Part shown: piece after piece, positions 13,345-25,600 of the stretch
Layout of the letters: each line of letters opens with the position of its first letter
Numbering within the stretch: the stretch's first letter is position 1
Origin: Pelecanus crispus
Lineage: Eukaryota > Chordata > Aves > Pelecaniformes > Pelecanidae
Direction: 5' to 3'
Length of the DNA stretch: 64,000 nt
NCBI RefSeq assembly: GCF_030463565.1
Contig: NC_134649.1
Span: 31,149,044-31,213,043 of the forward strand
Notes under the pieces: model-generated
The model's input: the letters and a program-made list of their open reading frames with translations, nothing else
Database searches by the model: none
What the model was told of the DNA's origin: nothing
Position numbers and translations under genes: made by a program

Positions 13345-13621
13345 CTGCGGGAGGGAACAAAGAGGAGCTTTACCGCAGGCCCAGGGCCCCACCGCCCTCT
13401 AGCCCCGCGGAGGCTGCGCTCCGCCGGACCCCCGCGGGGCAGAGGCGACCGGCCGGGCTAGGGAGGCCCCCCCGCCGCGCCGGCTCCCGCCGCCCCCGCT
13501 CACCGCGCAGCGCCTCCTGCAGGCACTCCCGGAAGCACCGCAGCTGCTCCTCGCCAATACCGCCGGCGGCCCGCAGGAGGCGGGTGACGAACGCCGCCGC
13601 CGTGGAGATCTCGGTCCTCAT
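12992..13621 (-). CDS. BTG1/BTG2-type antiproliferative protein, two exons
   Basis: Two coding exons on the minus strand, 13621-13504 and 13344-12992, join in phase (G|AG gives Glu) to a 156-residue protein. Box A is at residues 40-61 (EHYKHHWF, then [13 protein letters not shown]). Box B is at about 87-106 ([23 protein letters not shown]). A C-terminal [11 protein letters not shown] (about 144-154) corresponds to box C, found in BTG1 and BTG2. Established knowledge: the BTG/TOB domain binds the CAF1 (CNOT7/8) deadenylase of CCR4-NOT and slows proliferation, and box C is linked to PRMT1 binding. The single intron after the helix-rich N-terminus and the length (158-171 in BTG1/BTG2) fit the family. 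The start ATG at 13621-13619 has G at -3. Residues 1-39 are clearly diverged from both BTG1 and BTG2, and several box A-B residues differ, so it is a separate paralog. I do not assign a symbol. Confidence 0.93.
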
Positions 13622-14200
13622 GGCCGCCCCGGCCGGCGCGCACCTCCCCGCCGCCGCCGTCCCGGCCCGGCCCGCTGCCAGCGCTGCCGCTGCCGCCCCG
13701 GCCCGGCCCCCGCGCCTCCGGCCAATGGCGGCGCCGCGCAACAGCCGCATCGCACGGCGGCGCCCCGCCCCGGCCCCCCGCATCGGCGTGCAGGCCGAGG
13801 CCCCATTGGCGGCGGCGGGCGCGGGGCGGGGCGGCCTCGGCGACCCCGGGCGGCCATTGGCCCGCCGCAGGAGCCAGGACGTGTTTGTTTTGTTGGCGAG
13901 GGGGCGGGACCTGCCCGCCGAGGGGCGGGGCGGGCACGCCCGCCGCGGGAGGAAGCGGCGCAGGGCCCGGGCCCGGTCAGCGCCCCGCCGCCTTCCGCAC
14001 GCGTAACGAGCGGGAGCGGCGATTCGACGGGCAAGACACGACGGCAGGACCAGAGCACCAGGCTTGGGCTTCAGTCGGCCACGCCGCGAGTCTCCGCCGG
14101 GCCAGCGGCCGGCCCTGCTTCATGTCCCGCCTCACGGGCGCTCGGTGGCCGTGCCTCTGCCGAGCACCGACCTCTCCCCGAGCACGCAGGGCTGCAGCGC
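13380..14200 (-). promoter_or_regulatory. CpG-island promoter of the BTG-type gene
   Basis: Dense CpG and GC-rich sequence covers exon 1 and about 600 bases upstream. Three NF-Y-type CCAAT boxes lie 100-240 bases upstream of the start codon: 13722-13726 (plus orientation), 13805-13809 and 13856-13860 (both read CCAAT on the minus strand). Several GGGGCGGGG-type Sp1 sites lie between 13818 and 13935. No TATA box is evident. Open frames through this island on both strands are Ala/Arg/Pro-rich composition effects. The right side could also start a divergent transcript, but no coding exon supports one. Confidence 0.75.
13504..13621 (-). CDS. BTG-type gene, coding exon 1
   Basis: 118 coding bases from the ATG to the donor G|GTGAGC. 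It encodes residues 1-39, including the conserved pattern [10 protein letters not shown] and the LQEAL that precedes box A. The frame is also open upstream of this ATG for about 50 codons of low-complexity Ala/Arg/Gly. The chosen ATG is the one that aligns with the usual BTG start region. Confidence 0.88.
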
Positions 14201-15878
14201 TTGTTCCTCTTCCCCTCATTTCTCACGTTTCCTCCTTTTTAGTTCATATTTACAACCCAACAGAAAGAATAGGTTAAATACACATCTCCTGTCCAGCGTT
14301 TACAATTTCGACCGCATTATACTCTAATTTGAACTCCACCACTTGCCTATTTGGCACACCAGATTCCTACCCCAGGCTGCTGGCAGTTCCTCTCATTTCC
14401 CTACAATCCCGACCGCCGCAGGACATCCACTCCATCGCTAACAGTATTCCAGGCAGATGTGATGGCTATCTTGCCTTGCGCCCTTTTCACTGTATCTCAA
14501 GACCCAATTATGAGCAAAATCCAAAAATACCTCACCATCTCTTTTTAGACATACAACTCCAAGGCCAAGATGCTCTTACATGACGAAACAGCAAAGCAGT
14601 CTTAAAGATATGCCCTCCTTATTTAGCTAAGCACAAAAACAGTTTTCAGTGAGAGCGATGCAAGAATCTATACGTTATTTTCAGGAAAAGAGGTGGTCCA
14701 GAAAGCACCAGTTTTCTTTCAAAAACCTGTTTACCTGCCAAGTGGTTGGGAATTTGGCACACTTGAAAATACATGCAAGAGTCAAGTAAACTGAATTCTG
14801 TTTAGTGTATGAACTACGCAATTAAATTTGTTGTCAAATGTATCACAGTGAAAGGATACATCTTTGGCCTCTATTTAGAGTACTGAATCGCATCTTTTAA
14901 GTGTAATACTTGCCACTCTGGAAAGATTATTGTTGTTAGAAATAAAGACAAGCCTAATGCTTACTTGACCATAAAAAAACAAAAAAAGAACCGTACGTAC
15001 ATTGCACAAGTATCTAGCTTCTCAACTGGCCCTGCAGGTCACACTGCAGATATCACCAAGAGGAACACAAACGGCTGGACCCTGGAGCAGCATTTTTGTG
15101 GAGCATAAAGGTTAGAGCCATGGAAACGTTCGGTTGAACAGTTTGCGTTGGCACAAACTTTGTATTATTCTGATGAATAAAGTACATTGCTTGTTTGAGA
15201 CCAGGAACTTTGCTGATGATTCATTAGCATCATCACTGCTGAGCCTCCGAGTTTGAGGAATAACTACAATTCATCTCTTTATGGTAAAAGTTTTCTCTTG
15301 ATGACAGTTGTCCTGGCAAGCCAGTTTGCCCAAGAGCTCCAAAACAGTAATATCGTCCATTAGCCAACAGACCCACTTCCTCTACGCAACTGCCAAGCAT
15401 CAGCTGAGTTTCACAACAGTTTCAGTGATGTGGTACCGACTCAGTTGTGACCTTCAGTGCAGTAAGTGACAATATTTTTCAGCTATTTAAAAGCTTTAAA
15501 AAATTGGCTGTGTTAGGTATAGCCAGAATTCCCTGAGTTTACAAAAAGCTTTCTCTAGTTCAAAGTCTAAACGCAAACTTTTTTCCCCCAACCCTGAAGT
15601 TCTGTTTGCAAGCAATTCCTCCAATCACTTTTCCAAGAACAGTGACTAAGGTCAGGATTTTACCACCAGGACTGCCTGCAGTCGTAACTGAACACACTTC
15701 TCAAAAAGTAGTCTTCTTTCAAAAGTTTATGCAATGCCCCAACCATTTTTTTTACCTCCTGGCCTTGTTTAAATACATCCTCTCCCTTCATTGGTTTTGT
15801 GTCTTAAACCCACGTCGGATGTGTGTGTGTGGGGGGGGAAGTACATTCATTTCTTTACACTGTTGGCTAGGCTCTAAG
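14201..15878. other. Intergenic, no gene seen
   Basis: AT-rich sequence after the CpG island. Short open frames are not supported by conservation-like motifs or splice phases. Confidence 0.45.
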
Positions 15879-15982
15879 AATCATAGAATGCTTTGGGTTG
15901 GAAGGGACCTTTAGAGGTCATCTAGCCCAACCCCCCTGCAGTGAGCAGGGACAGCTTTAACTAGATCAGGTTGCTCAGAGAC
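15879..15982 (-). mobile_element. CR1-type LINE 3'-end fragment
   Basis: On the plus strand it starts AATCATAGAATG, followed by TTTGGGTTGGAAGGGACC, CATCTAGCCCAACCC and a GAGCAGGGACAG motif. This is the reverse complement of the conserved avian CR1 3' UTR, so the element reads on the minus strand and its 3' end is at 15879. It is a short 5'-truncated copy, as most CR1 copies are, and has no coding capacity. Confidence 0.85.
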
Positions 15983-18900
15983 TTCATAACCTCCTTTGTT
16001 AGAGGGAGCTAACAGCTCCTTTATTCTTTTCTGAGGCCTGCCATATGCCAAAGGACCCCTTCTTCAGCAGGATCTCACCTTTGAGAAAACTAAGTAATAT
16101 CCTGTTTCCCCAACTGCACATCTTAATCCTTTTCACCTTCCTTGTCTCTTAGCTTTAAGAGACTGACACCACCTCTAGTTCACCAGCTGCAAAAGCCATG
16201 CCCAGGGAGTTAAGGGGAAAAAGCCTTGTCTGCAGACCTTTAAAAATTAGATCCAGTCCTACTGCTATTTAGAGATGACCAGATAGTACTCATTCATCAG
16301 TAGAAGTGTAAAGAAAACACTCGGTCTGGCTACTGTTTTAGCTGTTACTAGTTTAACACAGATTTATAATTTACAGAAGGTATTTACAGGAACTTTCCCC
16401 AAACCTCTGTCCCTTTAATCTAAGGGTCAAAAATCATTAAGGCTGTAATTACAGGGGTACAGGAGAACAGCTCATCACACAGCCAAACCTCATTCCACAC
16501 AGGAAGAGTTCCCAGGGGAATGCCCAGTTACCTGCAATAGCAGGACAGTTTGTTCATTAAACTATTAGTGAATTACAGTTCACTCCCAACAGTTTATTTT
16601 TTGCTAGGTTCTGCCACCCAATATGCTGAAACATTAAAATAAAAGTCTCATTACATTTACAATTAAAGCTTCTTCAGACTCATTCTGTTTAAATCTACTT
16701 CAAGAAAGCAAGTACCTATCCAATTTGGACAAAAGTATTTGTAATGGTATGACATTAGAACTCCTGTAGTGCCTCCTTACTTGATGTTACTCAACTAAGA
16801 TGGTTAAGACTTCTTGTCCTCCCTTTCCTCTAATAGCAAGCAACAGGACCAAGACAAAAGGGCCAAGAACCTCAAATGACAAAACTGTAGACATTTATCC
16901 AAAAGTCAGATGCTATCACCTAGTTTGACAGTCTAGAGCATAGTTCTGTATGCCATTTTATAGCCTACACCAGAGAGATTTTTATCAAAGGAAACCAACA
17001 AAACCCACAAAACCACCTTCCTTCATCTCCTCTTCAAGAAGAGACAGCAGATTTCTGTGCTTCCTTTTCCTCTCTCTCACTGCTGTTAGCTCTAGACTAC
17101 TTCCTTTCCTAATCGAGTCCCAGACCTGGATCAAGATGCTATTTTATTAGAAGAACTTTTCACTGAAGTCCAGTTGCATTTCAGTACCTCAAACTTTAGA
17201 AATTAAGCTAAAAATATTAATTTCTGCTGGGACCTGGACATATCAGTCACCTAGTTACTTCAGTCTTCTTTTATTCAGTGTCTTGACAATCAGAACACAA
17301 AACCCAATTCTCCAGCTTTGGAGACTTCAACAGTAAAGCTACCCAGGTACACATCAACTCTATCACCCCACATTTGAGCAGACAGAATCACCATTTGCTA
17401 GTTATGTGAAGGCAATTAAAAAAAAAAAAAAAGGAGTAAGCCTGCATTATTTGTTACTTGGTCTAGACCATTATTCCCGCACAACAGAATTTTACCATTG
17501 CTTTAAGAATAAGCCATTGCTGGGTTTATTCTGCATGTTGTCAGGTGCTTATCTCAAACACTTCCCCACCTCGTTCACACCCCTTCCCTTTCATTTGTGA
17601 AATACAGGCTTCCCCTACCATATCTACACTGCATGACTTCAAAGCTTCCAAGAACACCCTGATAGCACTATCACAAATGCAGTAAGACAGCTACTCATTT
17701 CCAGATTCATTAAAATAAGGGACAAAGAAACAATGTTTGCACTGAAGTTATGAAATTCTTACTAGTATTCAGAATAAACATTACTGTTAACAGCACTAAG
17801 AACTGTACAAATCCAGACATAAGTTATTAAACTTCATGCTTAATTATGCTAAAGAGCTTCCCTCTTCCAGGCTGCATGTGTCCACATGAATATACACACA
17901 AATTCCCAATTATATACCATCTGATTTTACTGTCAGTCAGTCAGACAAGGTTCTGCTAAAGCCAGGACAGATATTAAGGGATCTGATTTTAAGTCTCTTG
18001 TAAGAAACTTCAGTAAAGATCAGAGTAGAAACGCTTTCTAAGCAAGCAAATTAAAGGTAGTTACATAATTTCTTGCAGAAGTACTGCAAGAGTAAAAAGA
18101 TAAAGTTGTAACACTCCTAGCACAGATTAACACTCACTAGATTGAGATCTGGCACCTGGATCCACTAGTCCTAAGTAGACCATTCAATTCAAGTAAGAAG
18201 GTCTGGCTACAAAAATAGAAGATGCCACAGTTGTCAGGTAATGCTAAAAGTCACACTTTGATTTCCTGTGTTCTCCTCAGTGAGTTTCACCTTTAAGGCT
18301 CAAGGTAAGCAAGCCACAGAAAGACAAAAAGAAATCAATAGATATGTAACTATTTGACTTTCATGTCCCTGCCAGAAAATGGTTCCATAGGCAGCAGTAT
18401 TTAAAACAAACTCTGGGAAGGGTTCATCAAGAAACTAGTTATTTGCCAATTATTAATCTAACCATTTATATAAATAGGCTGTTTTAGAGAGTACTGGGGG
18501 TTCCAGTAACACAGCACTGGAGATGGTAATTAAACAACAATTTGGAAACACTGTACCAGCACAATTTAGCAGTAACCATTGAAATATGTTATTTTTCATT
18601 AGAAACAAATTTTAAGTACTCGGACACAGAGGAAAAAAACCACAAGCTTCTAGTCTGGCGTTTGATTTTTCTTTTTCCATTTGCTGGAAGATTTCTATGG
18701 CTCTGAGAGTTGAGAAACCTCACCACAGACAGCAAAAGCAGGTAAGCTACAACTACTGTGAGAACTGTTAGGATTAACAGCCTTGCTTAGCACTAGAAGC
18801 TGAAGTAGTTGAAACCTTAGGCTGCAAGAGCTGACAAGGAGTAAACTTTTTAACAAAACTAATGTTGCAAATACAAAACTAGCTGAAACCAGTAGATACA

Positions 18901-21300
18901 AGCAGAATGAAGAAGAAAAGGACAAAGGAAACAATTCCAAGGGAATGAGGTAACATCAGAAGGCGGCCAGCCCAGCGACCAAGAAAACCAATAAGAAATC
19001 AAGAGACCACCAGCAGAATGAAGGGATTGGACTTGCAGAACAGGTGATGGGTGGTATGTTCCAGGAAATCTGTCTGTAAGGGTATAATTGGGGTGCACAA
19101 TCTGCAGTAGAGATCCCTCTTCAGAGGCATCCAGCTCAAACTGCTCCACATATCAGCTAAATAAACCACTTATTTACGCAGCAGATTGCCAACTTGTCTT
19201 CTCCAAGCAGGAACCTAGGGCCAAGCTCTGTTGAGGTAGCATCCATGTAATTCCTAACATGGACTAGCTGGTGGCTGCATAATTCCTGTGACAGCTACCA
19301 TACACATAACCTTCTTTCACAAAGAATGTTTTAGCTCATCAACTCAGACTTACTTTGTTGTTCTGTTCACCTGCAAGTCATTTCTCTTTAGCAGGAACAC
19401 CTGGAGTAGAGGCAAACAGAGTCAGTATCTTGGTTTATCTTGTTAAAAAGAAGCTGCCTGCAAGTATTCTATCATTCCATTTCTCTTCAACTTCAGCTAG
19501 AGGAAAAGGAGAAAGTAAAGCTGAAACTATATCACTTATACAGTATATTGTTATTTAAAAGTAGTAATAATAAAAAACAGTAATAATAATAATGATAGCA
19601 CAAGCCTATTCATTTGTAAAAAAAAAAAAAAAACCCCAAAACAAAACAGCATTAAAACCAAATAAAGTCTAAATCAAGTTCCTTTTAGATTACTTAAATT
19701 AAGCTCTTAATACACATCTCTACAAACAGATGGTTGAAACAGAGCAACAGAACCTACAAGAAGAGATTTTAAACAAAACAAGCAATTTTGGTTTTATTCC
19801 ATCTCGTAGAAGCATCTCTCTCTAAACGTAATCAAATAAAACTATTCTTAAAAGCAAGAATTACCTTTTCTTTATCACTAGACTACAAAGACAAGCATTA
19901 TGTTACCACTCCCACTACAGGGAGAAAAAGAGTGTCTCCAAACACAAATAAGGGTACCTTCAATGATTTAAGCATCAAATCCCTCCATAATTTCCCCAGT
20001 TTGGTGCACTAATTAATAAAGCACAACTTCTTAAAGAAACAAAAAGAAAACCTTAAGCCAGTACCTCAGAACTAAAGTGATAGAAGTGTTCTCTCCCTCC
20101 AAGACTACCCCTTTTTTGTGCACCTATGCTGACTAGATGCAGCTGCTCAGCCTGCTTAAGGTCAGAGGGATCACCTGGAGTCACTTCAGTAGCAAAGCTG
20201 GGATGAGATAGCACAGCTGAGAACACTGACCCTCAGGGCTTTCTTTTGGCCTTACTAGCTGATCACAGGCTACTGCTGCTTATGCCACAGCACTGCATAG
20301 ATAAAGCAAATTACAGTCTAGTCATAATTTAAGTTTGCTGCGCATAGAGAGAAATGAATATGAGAAATCAGAATTCTCTGACAGAACTGGAAATATGTCA
20401 TACTAACAGCTCAGTGTTTTTCACTTAAAGACCACCAAGTGATTTGTAAACTGATTTATAGCACTGAAAATTTTTACTAAACCTGTTTTAAAAATGTGCT
20501 GCGAGACTATTGTCTAGTCTACACTTAAAAAGTTTATCAACATAGCTGTGACCTTACACCCACCTAAGTTATACAGAGCTTACATCAGCTGGAAAGTATA
20601 TTTTTCAATCCACTTTATAGAGCTTTTAAAAACAGACTAAGGTATGATTACAACAGCAAGTTAATGCTAGTAAATTAATAGCTAGTTTTTAGTACAGAAT
20701 TTTTGCAAATATTGCACTTCCTTGACACTATTATCTCTTATTGGTCCCACTTCATTGGGAAAAAAAAAAAAAAACCAACATTAAAATAACCTATTTAAGA
20801 TCCCATTTCCTTTACTAAAGCAACTAAACATTTAACCAGTAAACAATGTGGTTGCCAATGATTTAGCAGAGCAAGTGAAAAATTACTCTGATTACTACCT
20901 TTACAGCAATACTAACACAGGCAAATATTACAGGGCAAAGTGTCTTTTTTGTAATGGGCTGTTCTATAGACTTAAGTATTAGATTAGAACTGCAATTAAA
21001 AAAAAGAAGACAAATTTTGAGGACATAACACCCCCTTGAGTCTGCAACAGAAAATCAGAGTAAGCGCTTTCCAGTCTTCAAAAGCATTTTAAGTTTCTTG
21101 AGTAAAAATAATTTCCTTTCCTTACAGTCTTGTGTCTCATATCCCCATGGGGTACAAGCAATACACCATTGCGTATTTGTAGTCTCATGTTCCTCTGCAG
21201 CTACCACAGGATGTCCTCACAGAGAAAGGATCAAGACTACAAACAGCCTACCGGGACAACAGCTAGGATCCATATTTGTCTAAATATCCATAAGGTTTCT
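15983..21300. other. Intergenic, no gene supported
   Basis: About 5.3 kb with many short open frames, none of which I recognise. A minus-strand open stretch at 18695-19149 was examined and has no known motif. A-runs occur at about 17418-17432, 19617-19633 and 20759-20774. The human neighbours on this side of ATRIP (TMA7, CCDC51) were looked for and not seen. Confidence 0.4.
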
Positions 21301-21540
21301 CCACGAGCCTGTGCCAGAGAGACAAGAGCACTGTCCGGAAATCTCCAAGAGAGGCAGAGGCAGCAGAGGTGGCCCTATCTGATGGCTGGCAGGGCCACGA
21401 CCATGCACTGGCACCCACCCAGCACACGGCCCGGTGCCATCTTGCCACAGAAAAGCTCAGGGCCCTGGCCACAGCCTAGGCCAGCACCCAGTCTGGCTTC
21501 CAGCAGCCCACCAACCCTGCCCTGCAGAGTCTGTACACCA

Positions 21541-21762
21541 TGACATCACCAGGTGCTGCTCATGACATCACTGACCCGACACGGTGGCCCTGCTGCAGCC
21601 TGCACCTGTGATGTCACATGAGGCGCAGCTGCCTCGAGTGACCCCACCCACCCACCCAAGTGCCACCGCCACCACACCGTAGCGTAGCGCCTGGTATTAC
21701 ATCAGCAGGTCAACCCCTCACCACGACGTGCTGTGGCATCACCTCCTAACGGTCTGACGTCA
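21541..21762 (+). promoter_or_regulatory. Cluster of CRE-like octamers upstream of ATRIP
   Basis: The octamers are TGACATCA at 21541-21548 and 21563-21570, TGATGTCA at 21609-21616, TTACATCA at 21697-21704, TGGCATCA at 21734-21741 and a perfect palindromic TGACGTCA at 21755-21762. The last is the consensus CREB/ATF site. The others differ from it by one or two bases, most by CpG loss. The cluster sits 360-580 bases upstream of the ATRIP start codon. Binding is inferred. Confidence 0.5.
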
Positions 21763-21779
21763 GCAGCCTCTCCCTCACA

Positions 21780-22690
21780 CTGCTGAGAGGACGAGGCTTC
21801 CCGCCGTCCTCAACGGCCCAGCTCGCCGTCCGGCCAATCAGCGAGGCGCTTGCAAGCGAGGGTGGCCGCGGCCAATCGCGGAGACGCGTACCGCCAGCTG
21901 CTGCGCGGCGGCGCTGGGTTTGACCCTCGGGGGCCGCCGTAGGTCCGGCGGCTGTCCCATTGGTCTGCGGCAAGCCTTGCCCGCCGGTGATTGGCGCGCG
22001 GCACGGCGCGCGCGGGGTAGCGCGTGGTGGGGCGTAGCCGGGCGGGGGCCGGCGGCGCGTGGGCCCGGCCGGGGTCCGCCAGCCGTTCCGGTGCCCGGCG
22101 GGGAGGCCACCGGCGCCCCCCGCCATGGCGGCGCAGCCCCCCCTCGGGCCGCGGAAGCGGAGCGGCCCAGCGCTGTGCGGGGCGGGCTGGGTCGGGGCCG
22201 CCCCTCCGGCCGCGGCGGGCGACGGCGCCCTGGAGAACGGCTTCCCGCCCCACAAGCGCCCTAAGAGCTCGGGGGCGGCTGGGCCCGCCGAGGGGCCGGA
22301 AGACCCCTTCGGGGACAACGACGACTTCACGGCGGACGACCTGGAGGAGATCGACATCCTGGCTTCGCAGGCGCTGTCGCAGGAGGCTGCCGGCGGCGCC
22401 GCGCCCCGGGCGGGCCTCCCGAAACACGCGTGGGGCGGGTGGGGCGCCTTCGGACCCAGCAGCGCCGAGCGGCAGGCGGCGGCGGGGCTGCCCCGGGGCG
22501 GCGCCCCGGCTGCGGGGGGGAAGCGGAAAGGTCGGTGCGCCTGTGCGGCGGCCGGGGAGCGCGGTTCGGCCTTGGCAGGTTGGGCGGTGTGGCGGGAGTA
22601 GCGGCGGCGGCGGCGGCGACTGCCTCCTCCACGGCGCAAGGCGGGCGGGCGTCTGCCTGAGCGCTCCGGTCGCGGGTCAGAGGCGATGCG
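21780..22690 (+). promoter_or_regulatory. ATRIP: CpG-island promoter of ATRIP with four CCAAT boxes
   Basis: GC-rich, CpG-dense sequence spans the promoter, first coding exon and start of intron 1. CCAAT boxes lie at 21834-21838 and 21872-21876 (plus orientation) and at 21959-21963 and 21990-21994 (inverted). The last is fused to an E2F-like TTGGCGCGC. There is no clear TATA box. NF-Y plus E2F sites are typical of S-phase and DNA-replication genes, which suits a replication-stress checkpoint gene. The transcription start cannot be fixed from sequence. It should lie between about 21990 and 22124. Confidence 0.75.
22125..22530 (+). CDS. ATRIP: ATRIP coding exon 1
   Basis: Residues 1-136 (last codon split after its first base). 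GC-rich. Contains basic KRPKS (44-48), a possible nuclear localisation signal, and the acidic RPA-binding motif. Donor AAAG|GTCGGT is acceptable but not consensus. Confidence 0.93.
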
Positions 22691-25600
22691 GCCTTTGCTG
22701 TGGCCTGGGTTCCTGCAGCCGCCCTGCGCTATTCAACTCTTTGGGAAAATGCTTGTTACCCCTTTAGGAAGTGCTTCTGATTATCCCGTCCGGCTACCAA
22801 AACTTCACGGTGGCATGCCGAGTGTTCAAAGAGCTAGTTAAGGTTCGAAGAAATAACGTCCCAGCAGTCACGTAGCATTAAACTAACAGTACTGGGAACC
22901 TGTTCTCTGGTAATACGTGTGGTAATGCTTACCTGTGACGTTGATACTGCATGTTAAACGTGTTAAATAAAAACAGACGCGTTCCATAAACTTTTAACAT
23001 GCTTTAAGTATCGTTTATAGTATCACGCATGTTGGCCACCAGATTTTTTTTTTCCTCACTGTTAACTTTCACTAGTAAATGCATAACATGTCTTATATTA
23101 ACAGTTGGTTTTCAGATTTCCTTTCAAAAAGCATACAGGATACAGGGTTTTGTTCGTAATTCAGCACAGAGGGCTCAAATCCTGTATGTATGTTCTAGCA
23201 ATGCTAACATTTGTAATCTCTCCAGGTAAAAAAGTTTTCAGTTAACCCTTATTTGTGCAGGGTGCGTGAACTAAAATTATCTTGGTGGAAATGCTTGCGC
23301 TTACGGTGGGTCATCTTACTGGTTTAAGAGACTGGAAACGTTTGGGGGGAGGGCTTTCTTCTCTGTTTTAAGGATTGATGCACAAGCTCTAAAAAGTTAC
23401 TGTTGTGATTAGATATGTGCAATTTACCTGTTTGTAGTGACAGTATAAATATTAAGATACTCTGACATATGTAATGGCAAATAACAAAATCATAATGTTA
23501 AGTCATTGGTGATGTACATACATCATCTGTGCTTCAGAACAGATCTTGGCGTTTTTCCTGCAACAGGAAGCAGTACAGAAGATAGTCTGATGAGAGATGC
23601 ATTCCAGTTTGAAGTACTGCAAACACAGCATGAAGAAATTAAACAGAAGGTTAGCAATATCTTGCCCTCTAAATACCACATTTTTTGACAGGACTAACTG
23701 AAACGTGGGATAAGTTTGGTTCCAAGTACTTATTTCTAATCAAGTTGATTAGTACTCTTTGAAATCCATGGATCTATTAAAGGCATCATACTAGAAACAG
23801 CTCTGGTAATATTAAGAGTGAGAGCAATATTTTATTTCTTGGTCATTTCAGATTAGCAAATGCTAATTGGTCAGTTTTACTTGTTTCCTATCAAATCCAT
23901 TCTCGTTTGTCCTGTCAGCTAGTCAGCAAGAGTGGTTTTGTGCAATTTAGATTTGAGAAAGTAAAGTGGCTTTTAAGTTGTGTTATGCTAGTTTACCTTC
24001 TGATGATCCCTTATGGAAACATACTATGGGGAAGAAATAGATGCGGAAAAGAAGGTACAAATGCCTGTACTGAGTCCGTCCTTTTTTGGCAGGCAGTTTA
24101 GGAAGAACATAAGACCTGAGCAAACTTACAATGGTATTTTACCAGAATAGTCTTTTAGGTTCTGCTAAAATTTCATGTAGATACTTCCTGATCCAGCAAT
24201 ATTATTCGTGTATTTAATATTCTATAGTGTATTTTTTTAAAGGCTTGTGTATTTGGTTTTGGATACCTTTTAATGTGAAAGAGGTCTACAGCTTAATAAC
24301 ACATTGTATCAGGAAATTTGTTCTTTGATTTTATTTTGAACTTTGCACCTAGTGATTTTCAGAGAATGGGTCTTGGCTGTTATGAGAGGCAGTAAACAAG
24401 GAATAACTTGTGCATAGCTCTCACACCTTGATGGACCTTTGTTTCCTCACAGTTGTGTTTTCTCCCAGATGGGAGGGTCCTGCTCTATTTACCTTTCTCT
24501 CATCACCCTTCTTCTGTTCTCTGAACCTTTCCCAGCTCTATTATATCCTTCTTTATTGGGGAAGCTCCTACCTGAACCCCACGTTCAACATGGGGGTAAA
24601 CCATAATTTTATGTAGCAGTATAGAGGTGTCTTTCTGCTTTTTTCTCCGTGCTTTTCTGAGTAACTCATTTATTATCTCTCCAAAGTCTTTGAGTGGTGG
24701 TGGCTGTTCAGAAAGTATTAGAGGCTATGTATGTTGTGAAGATAACTGTCTGGGGGGTAGCCTGTTTTAGGACAGCATGCTTGTTGGCTGCCATGCTAGA
24801 TGAAATATGAGCATTAAATTACCGTTGTTATCATCCAAACAATTAATAAATTATTGATGTATGTGACTAGAACACTTCTCAAAAAAAGAACATAATCACA
24901 GAGAATGGGAAAGAGAATGGTCTCTGGCAAATACCAGGATCTTATATGAAGACATGCCTTCGCTGTCATTTTATAATTCTGTTAGAGAAAACAGTAGCTG
25001 AGCCTGATTTAATCAGAAAAAGATTAGAAGCAACATTGCAGAATTTCTGAACTGGGTTACAGGAGCATTTTTTCCTCCCTTGAAATTATAAATATACCTA
25101 ATTTTCAACCGCATAATGATATAAATACATACGTTTGGTTGAATACATCCTTTAATGGAATTCATCTGTTTGCAGCTGAAAGAAATGCAGGATGAAATTC
25201 TTAGTAAAAATGGAGAAATTAAAATTCTGCGTGACTCAATGCAGCAGATGGAGTATGCTATGGAGGAACAGAAAAGATCGTACATGCTATTGGAACAGCA
25301 AAAATCTCAGACCTTAAGTGAAAAAGAAAGAGAGTTCTCCAAAAAGGTTTGTAAATATGTCGATTACCTGCACATCACATGCAGAAGCTAATTTTATGAC
25401 TTAATGATGTCACAGACCATCTAGTCAAAGGAAGGACATTTCTGTGAAATTTCCAAACGATGTACGCTTTTATTTTCTTATCTAGAAGAAAGCATTTGTA
25501 AGAACTTACTGAGAGCTTTTCTTCTGCCAAATTAAGAGAGTAAAATTCAAGTGGTAGAGGTTTTTGTTTACTTGTTGCTTTTTTTAAGCAATCCCAAGAG

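Noticed and set aside
13370-14277. Several open frames of 80-146 codons on both strands through the first CpG island
   Set aside because: Ala/Arg/Gly/Pro-rich composition in all frames, as expected from GC-rich DNA. Only the BTG exon 1 frame has splice and family support.
18695-19149. Two overlapping minus-strand frames (81 and 96 codons) and a Lys-rich stretch near 18650
   Set aside because: Checked as a possible small gene (for example TMA7, a human neighbour). The residues do not match and stops interrupt the frame.
21130-21543. 137-codon plus-strand frame before the ATRIP promoter
   Set aside because: No motif or downstream exon. It starts in AT-rich and runs into GC-rich DNA. Probably chance.
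21746-22767. Long frames, including 297 codons on minus and 247 on plus, through the ATRIP CpG island
   Set aside because: Composition artefacts that overlap ATRIP exon 1 in other frames. No family resemblance, and only the ATRIP frame joins to conserved downstream exons.
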